DNA from: JAJPGZ01 sp041167105
GTDB lineage: Bacteria > Verrucomicrobiota > Verrucomicrobiia > Chthoniobacterales > UBA10450
Length of the DNA stretch: 17,294 nucleotides
Direction: 5' to 3'
Assembly (NCBI GenBank): GCA_041167105.1
Contig: JBEEGX010000068.1
Coordinates: forward strand, 1-17,294
In this document: piece after piece, positions 14,142-17,294 of the stretch
How the letters are laid out: each line of letters opens with the position of its first letter
How positions within the stretch are numbered: the stretch's first letter is position 1
Translations under genes and position numbers: made by a program
The notes under the pieces: model-generated
The model's input: the letters and a program-made list of their open reading frames with translations, nothing else
Told to the model about the DNA's origin: nothing
Databases searched by the model: none

Positions 14142-14264
14142 ACCTACCGAAAATAAGCTCAGCCACCGCTGGCGAGAGCGAGCTGTGCTGCGAATTTTAA
14201 TGTTGAAGTTGTCATGCGTAAATTTGCACGTCGATCAGTGGTTGGCTGCAGCGCTCGGCTAGGT
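14142..14264 (-). other. attC site 2 (123 bp), degenerate cores
   Basis: On the - strand R'' is ACCTAGC (14258-14264) and R' is GGTAGGT (14142-14148). Both depart from the RYYYAAC/GTTRRRY consensus, so the GTT at the crossover position is lost. The arm pairing (CTGCAGCCAACCACTG with CAGCGGTGGCTG) and the length are preserved. It is probably a decayed, poorly recombining site. Confidence 0.78.
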
Positions 14265-14711
14265 CTCGGCATAATAAGTATCTAATCTGCCGCCACCAAC
14301 TGCGATAAAATGTTGCCGACCCGGTGAAACCATCTGCCACGCTTCATAACCGGAGGACGTGGCAAGAACCTCCAGTCGCGTGCCGCCCGAGAATGTGAAC
14401 AGCAGGTCCAACGTATCGCCGCGCAGATTGAATTCTGTCGCACTGCGACCGACTAGAAGCTCTGATGCGCACGCAACGGCGTCGAGCGGTGCCGGAAGAC
14501 CGAACTTCTGCTGATGATCTTCGTTCGTTAGCAAGATTCGCGGACTAACAATGCGCCAGAGGCATCCTACGGTAATCATCGCGGACGAACTGAAGGCGAA
14601 CTGCCAGACATGCTGCTGTAGGCACGCAATGCTTGAAAGCTGATGGCCGACGAACCAATCGGCTTTCACCGCGGAGGTCTCTGCTTCGACTGGGAAAAAA
14701 ACGCTCGACAT
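14259..14711 (-). CDS. Cassette gene: hypothetical protein, DUF6188-like
   Basis: The 150-aa product starts MSSVFFPVEAETSA. It is cytoplasmic-looking. The order VWQFAFSSSAMITVGCLWRI, then DHQQKFGLPAPLDAV, DLLFTFSGGTRLEVL and SSGYEAWQM recalls small proteins of the DUF6188 kind that occur widely as cassette and genomic orphans; no activity is known to me for these. Assignment is by pattern memory only. The ATG lies 11 nt after the R' core of attC site 1. The C-terminal end and stop codon run a few bases into attC site 2. Confidence 0.68.
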   Translation of the reverse strand: MSSVFFPVEAETSAVKADWFVGHQLSSIACLQQHVWQFAFSSSAMITVGCLWRIVSPRILLTNEDHQQKFGLPAPLDAVACASELLVGRSATEFNLRGDTLDLLFTFSGGTRLEVLATSSGYEAWQMVSPGRQHFIAVGGGRLDTYYAET

Positions 14712-14722
14712 GCGACGCGAAG

Positions 14723-14847
14723 ACCTAACGAGACGGAGATAAGCTGCGGCGGGAGGGAGAGCGCGTGGCCCGCAGGGAAAGCGTTTTAATCATCCCAAAC
14801 GTTTAATCGCAGAGCTTCCCGCCGTCAGCTTCATCGATTGGTTAGAT
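14723..14847 (-). other. attC site 1 (125 bp)
   Basis: On the - strand R'' is ATCTAAC (14841-14847), containing the stop of the preceding cassette gene, and R' is GTCTCGTTAGGT (14723-14734). The arms GATGAAGCTGACGGCGGGA and TCCCGCCGCAGCTTATC pair. Inner material includes TTTGGGATGATTAAAACG. Confidence 0.88.
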
Positions 14848-15354
14848 GTTTTTGGTGGCAGACTCTGGCTTCCATGAAAAATCGGTGATGATGAGCCGTA
14901 ACTTGTCTTCTGGCGTGACGTGATAAACTTGCTGGAGGAAGTCCTGACCGAGCTTTGCGAGGTCGGGACCGTCGCTTACTCGAAGATAGTGCACGTTGTT
15001 TCCGACTTCCTCCGTTACGGTCGCTCCTGCGGCCGTGACGAACTGCGTGAAGGCTTCTTTGTCTTCGATGTTGCGCTTTGCTAGCAAGACCCAATCCATG
15101 CCGACTCTCCCGCCTTCGATGGAATACTGTACGTTTGCGTAGTTACCGTCGCCTCGTGCCGTGTTCGGCACGAGGACGACCCAAAAGGCGCCGTTGCCGC
15201 CAGTAGCAGTCAGTGCGGAAAGCAACTGTGGGAAATCACGAACCGTGACGAGGCCTCCATCAGTGTTCTGCGTGAAGCGGCGAGCGTAGCCGACGACAAG
15301 AGCAGCAACGGCAGCGACTGCCAGAACGATCGCGATGGTCTTAACGCTCAACAT
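14842..15354 (-). CDS. Cassette gene (ftsH-proximal): membrane-anchored or exported protein of unknown function
   Basis: The 170-aa product begins MLSVKTIAIVLAVAAVAALVVGYA, an uncleaved membrane anchor or signal peptide (about 5-23). The remainder is a soluble alpha/beta-looking domain with RDFPQLLSALTATGGNGAFWVVLVP, GMDWVLLAKRNIEDKEAFTQFV and a final KLRLIITDFSWKPE. I do not recognise the family. The start codon lies inside the R' core (GTTAGATG) and the stop TAA inside R'' of attC site 1, so the cassette is maximally compact. As the cassette nearest ftsH it would be the first reached by any transcript reading through from ftsH. Confidence 0.72.
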   Translation of the reverse strand: MLSVKTIAIVLAVAAVAALVVGYARRFTQNTDGGLVTVRDFPQLLSALTATGGNGAFWVVLVPNTARGDGNYANVQYSIEGGRVGMDWVLLAKRNIEDKEAFTQFVTAAGATVTEEVGNNVHYLRVSDGPDLAKLGQDFLQQVYHVTPEDKLRLIITDFSWKPESATKNI

Positions 15355-15421
15355 CTAACGAGATATGTATGGAATTATTCCGTAGTATAAAACGGAATAA
15401 TTCCATCTAATCTCGTTAGAT
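15353..15421. repeat. 69-bp near-perfect palindrome with attC-like outer cores at the array/ftsH boundary
   Basis: The outer 12-bp arms ATCTAACGAGAT (15353-15364) and ATCTCGTTAGAT (15410-15421) are perfectly complementary. So are the inner 15-bp arms ATGGAATTATTCCGT (15369-15383) and ACGGAATAATTCCAT (15392-15406). They enclose an 8-nt loop, with 4/3 unpaired bases between the stems. The outer arms contain GTTAGAT cores like the array's R' boxes. It could be a minimal, symmetric attC, an attC invaded by a small palindrome, or the ftsH terminator. It is AT-rich and unlike its neighbours. Confidence 0.75.
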
Positions 15422-15462
15422 TGCTGGGAGACGAAGTGGAAAAGGCGGAATTGTCCGCATCC

Positions 15463-17294
15463 TCACGCCGGCGCACCACCCAATGCCCCCGGCAATGGCG
15501 GCGCCACATCCGGCGCGGCGATGACTTGCTTGGGCGGTTTTTCGGGCGGCATTTTTGCACCGGTTGATGGCGGAATGCCGCGCGGCGGATTGATCAAGCG
15601 TCCGTGCTCGACGATTTCTTTGATCTGCGAACCGTCCAAAGTTTCGTACTCGAGCAAGGCTTTGGCGATGACTTCGAGTTTGTCGCGATGCGCGGTGAGC
15701 GTTTGTTTCGCCACTTGATAGGCGTCGTCGATTAACTTGCGCACTTCCTGGTCGATCTGTTCGGCGGTGGCTTCGCTGTAATCGCGCGCACGCGAAATAT
15801 CGCGGCCGAGGAAAACATAATCTTCGTGTTCGCCGTACTCGACCATGCCCATCTTCTCGCTCATGCCCCATTCGCAAACCATGCGACGCGCAATGGCGGT
15901 GGCGCCTTTGATGTCGCCGCGCGCGCCGTTGGTGATGTCGCCGAAAACAATTTCCTCAGCGACGCGGCCGCCCATGCTGACGGCGAGACCGGCGGCCAAT
16001 TCCTTTTTGCGATTGGTGTATTTGTCTTCCTCCGGCAACCACATGGTCGATCCAAGCGAAGGCCCACGCGGAATGATGGTGACCTTGTGCAGCGGCTCGG
16101 TGTGCTCGAGCAATTCGAGCAACAAGGCGTGACCGGCTTCGTGATAAGCGGTGTTGGTCTTTTCTTTTTCGCTGAGCGCGAGACTGCGGCGCTCTTTGCC
16201 CCAACGAACTTTGTCGCGCGCTTCTTCCAGCTCCGAAAGCGTGATTCCTTTTAATCCGCGACGCGCGGCGAGCAGCGCCGCTTCATTGATGACATTCGCG
16301 AGCTCGGCGCCGGAGTAACCGGGCGTGCCGCGCGCGACGACTTGAAGATCGACACCCTCGGCCAGTTTCACTTTCTTGGAATGGACGCGCAGAATTTCTT
16401 CCCGGCCTTTTACGTCGGGAAGATTGACGGTGATTTGTCGATCAAAGCGACCAGGGCGCAGCAGTGCTGGATCGAGGACATCGGGGCGGTTCGTCGCCGC
16501 GATGATGATTACGCCCTCCTGCGTATCGAAGCCGTCCATCTCAACGAGCAACGCGTTTAATGTTTGCTCGCGCTCATCGTGTCCGCCGCCGACGCCGTGA
16601 CCGCGATGACGGCCGACGGCGTCGATCTCATCAATGAAAATAATGCACGGTGCGGATTTCTTCCCCTGCTCAAACATGTCGCGCACACGGGACGCGCCGA
16701 CGCCGACAAACATCTCGACGAAATCGGAACCGCTAATGGAGAAGAACGGAACATCGGCTTCGCCGGCGATGGCGCGGGCGATTAAAGTTTTGCCCGTGCC
16801 GGGAGGGCCGACCAGCAAAACGCCTTTCGGAATGCGCCCACCGAGTTTCTGAAACTTTTTCGGATCGCGCAGAAACTCGACCAGCTCCTGCACTTCGTCT
16901 TTCGCTTCCTCGACCCCGGCGACGTCCTTGAAGGTGATTTTGTTTTTGTCGCGCGCCAGCATGCGCGCTTTCGATTTGCCGAAATTAAGCGCGCCTTTGC
17001 CGGCCATGCGGATTTGCTGGCGGAAAAGAAAATAAAGAATGAGAAGGAAGACACCGATGGGCGCGAAGCTGAACAGCGCCTGCCCCCAAATGTTCGTGTC
17101 CATTTTGATGTCTGGCTGAATACCGGCGGCGTTCAGCTTCTGCTGCAGATCACTCGTGAACGGCAAGAACACCGTGGTGTGGAATTTGGCCGCCTGATCG
17201 GTCCCGGCCGCGGGTTTGCGATAAAAGCCGATGAGCGCTTGCGTCTTCTCGCCTTCAGAAACAACGAGCCGGAACGGATAATTTTTGTCGTCCT
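15463..17294 (-). CDS. ftsH: ATP-dependent zinc metalloprotease FtsH (N-terminus beyond the window)
   Basis: The frame is open to the window edge (about 610 codons visible). The visible part starts in the periplasmic domain. TM2 (WGQALFSFAPIGVFLLILYF, about 17031-17090) follows, then the AAA+ domain with Walker A GPPGTGKT, Walker B IIFIDEID, the pore motif MFVGVGASRVRD and the second region of homology ATNRPDVLDPALLRPGRFD. The M41 protease domain has the zinc motif HEAGH and a third-ligand region with GARGDIKGAT. FtsH forms hexamers in the cytoplasmic membrane and degrades misassembled membrane proteins and regulatory proteins. The proline-rich C-terminal tail ends GGAPA. The stop is 41 nt before the palindrome and the cassette array, on the same strand. 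One AAGATCGACA copy lies at 16345. Confidence 0.97.
   Translation of the reverse strand, partial: DDKNYPFRLVVSEGEKTQALIGFYRKPAAGTDQAAKFHTTVFLPFTSDLQQKLNAAGIQPDIKMDTNIWGQALFSFAPIGVFLLILYFLFRQQIRMAGKGALNFGKSKARMLARDKNKITFKDVAGVEEAKDEVQELVEFLRDPKKFQKLGGRIPKGVLLVGPPGTGKTLIARAIAGEADVPFFSISGSDFVEMFVGVGASRVRDMFEQGKKSAPCIIFIDEIDAVGRHRGHGVGGGHDEREQTLNALLVEMDGFDTQEGVIIIAATNRPDVLDPALLRPGRFDRQITVNLPDVKGREEILRVHSKKVKLAEGVDLQVVARGTPGYSGAELANVINEAALLAARRGLKGITLSELEEARDKVRWGKERRSLALSEKEKTNTAYHEAGHALLLELLEHTEPLHKVTIIPRGPSLGSTMWLPEEDKYTNRKKELAAGLAVSMGGRVAEEIVFGDITNGARGDIKGATAIARRMVCEWGMSEKMGMVEYGEHEDYVFLGRDISRARDYSEATAEQIDQEVRKLIDDAYQVAKQTLTAHRDKLEVIAKALLEYETLDGSQIKEIVEHGRLINPPRGIPPSTGAKMPPEKPPKQVIAAPDVAPPLPGALGGAPA

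Larger units (their letters stand above)
12222..15421 (-). mobile_element. Integron cassette array without integrase (CALIN-like), five cassettes
   Basis: Five single ORFs, all on the - strand, are separated by five spacers of 123-125 bp. Each spacer starts with RYCTAAC and ends with GTTAGRY on the - strand, and its two halves are complementary. This is the R''-L''...L'-R' plan of attC recombination sites. ORFs start 2 to about 12 nt after R' or inside it, and several stops lie in R''. The sites are alike in length and sequence, as in sedentary chromosomal integrons. No tyrosine recombinase (intI) or attI was found in the window. With this orientation attI would be expected on the ftsH side, where only a palindrome is seen. 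Confidence 0.88.
1..16354. repeat. Iterated 10-mer AAGATCGACA (22 sites including two near or cut copies)
   Basis: Copies on the + strand start at 1506, 3187, 3725, 4935, 5155, 5714, 6283, 6969, 7781, 9505, 11567 and 16345. Complementary copies (TGTCGATCTT) start at 875, 1045, 6610, 8094, 8421, 10083, 10709 and 11223. TAGATCGACA is at 544, and AGATCGACA is cut by the window edge at 1. The extended consensus is YAAGATCGACAW. Copies fall in all codon frames (encoding for example VDLA, MSIL, KID, RST) and at gene ends. Uniform composition would predict far fewer than one exact copy. None lies between 11,577 and 16,344. Confidence 0.9.

Noticed and set aside
12222..15421. Regularly spaced repeated elements suggesting a CRISPR array
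   Set aside because: The repeats are 123-125 bp, divergent and internally complementary, and they are separated by whole genes. The ends match integron cores, not CRISPR repeats.

Overview
The window reads as a GC-rich bacterial chromosome segment. It is most likely from Verrucomicrobiota (Spartobacteria/Chthoniobacterales-like). That placement is an inference from the gene set, from PVC-type dispersed repeats whose translation resembles NAERRTSNAE, and from attC sites whose translation gives NQSLQRTADRR. No rRNA, tRNA or phylogenetic marker is complete here.

Layout. Positions 1-11,923 are ordinary, tightly packed chromosome. In order they hold: a TonB-dependent receptor (partial, -); an MGDG-synthase/UgtP-like glycosyltransferase (-); a divergent YihY/BrkB membrane protein (+); a secreted low-complexity protein with a C-terminal zinc amidase (+); a secreted protein of unknown function translationally coupled behind an APC amino-acid permease (both -); a tandem ACT-domain protein (+); an ICMT-like methyltransferase coupled behind an L,D-transpeptidase (both -); the glycogen debranching enzyme glgX (+); a baeRF/host-attachment-like protein with a ribosome hibernation factor (both +); and a sulfotransferase (-).

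Positions 12,222-15,421 are an integron cassette array without an integrase in view (a CALIN-type cluster). Five attC sites of 123-125 bp separate five single-gene cassettes, all on the - strand. Their proteins are small, unknown or secreted. A near-perfect 69-bp palindrome with the same outer core boxes closes the array against ftsH (15,463 to the window end, -, partial), so the cassettes lie directly downstream of ftsH and codirectional with it. The other end decays into about 250 bp of non-coding remnant.

The strongest unexplained signal runs through the chromosomal part. The 10-mer AAGATCGACA (extended consensus YAAGATCGACAW) occurs 20 times exactly plus twice nearly, on both strands, in every reading frame and across gene ends, about once per 0.5 kb of positions 1-11.6 kb. 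It is absent from the whole cassette array and occurs once in ftsH. This is the pattern of a DNA uptake sequence or another genome-wide iterated signal, and it has not been selected as protein sequence. A second word, GTTAGGC, is also clearly over-represented in the same region (12 copies).
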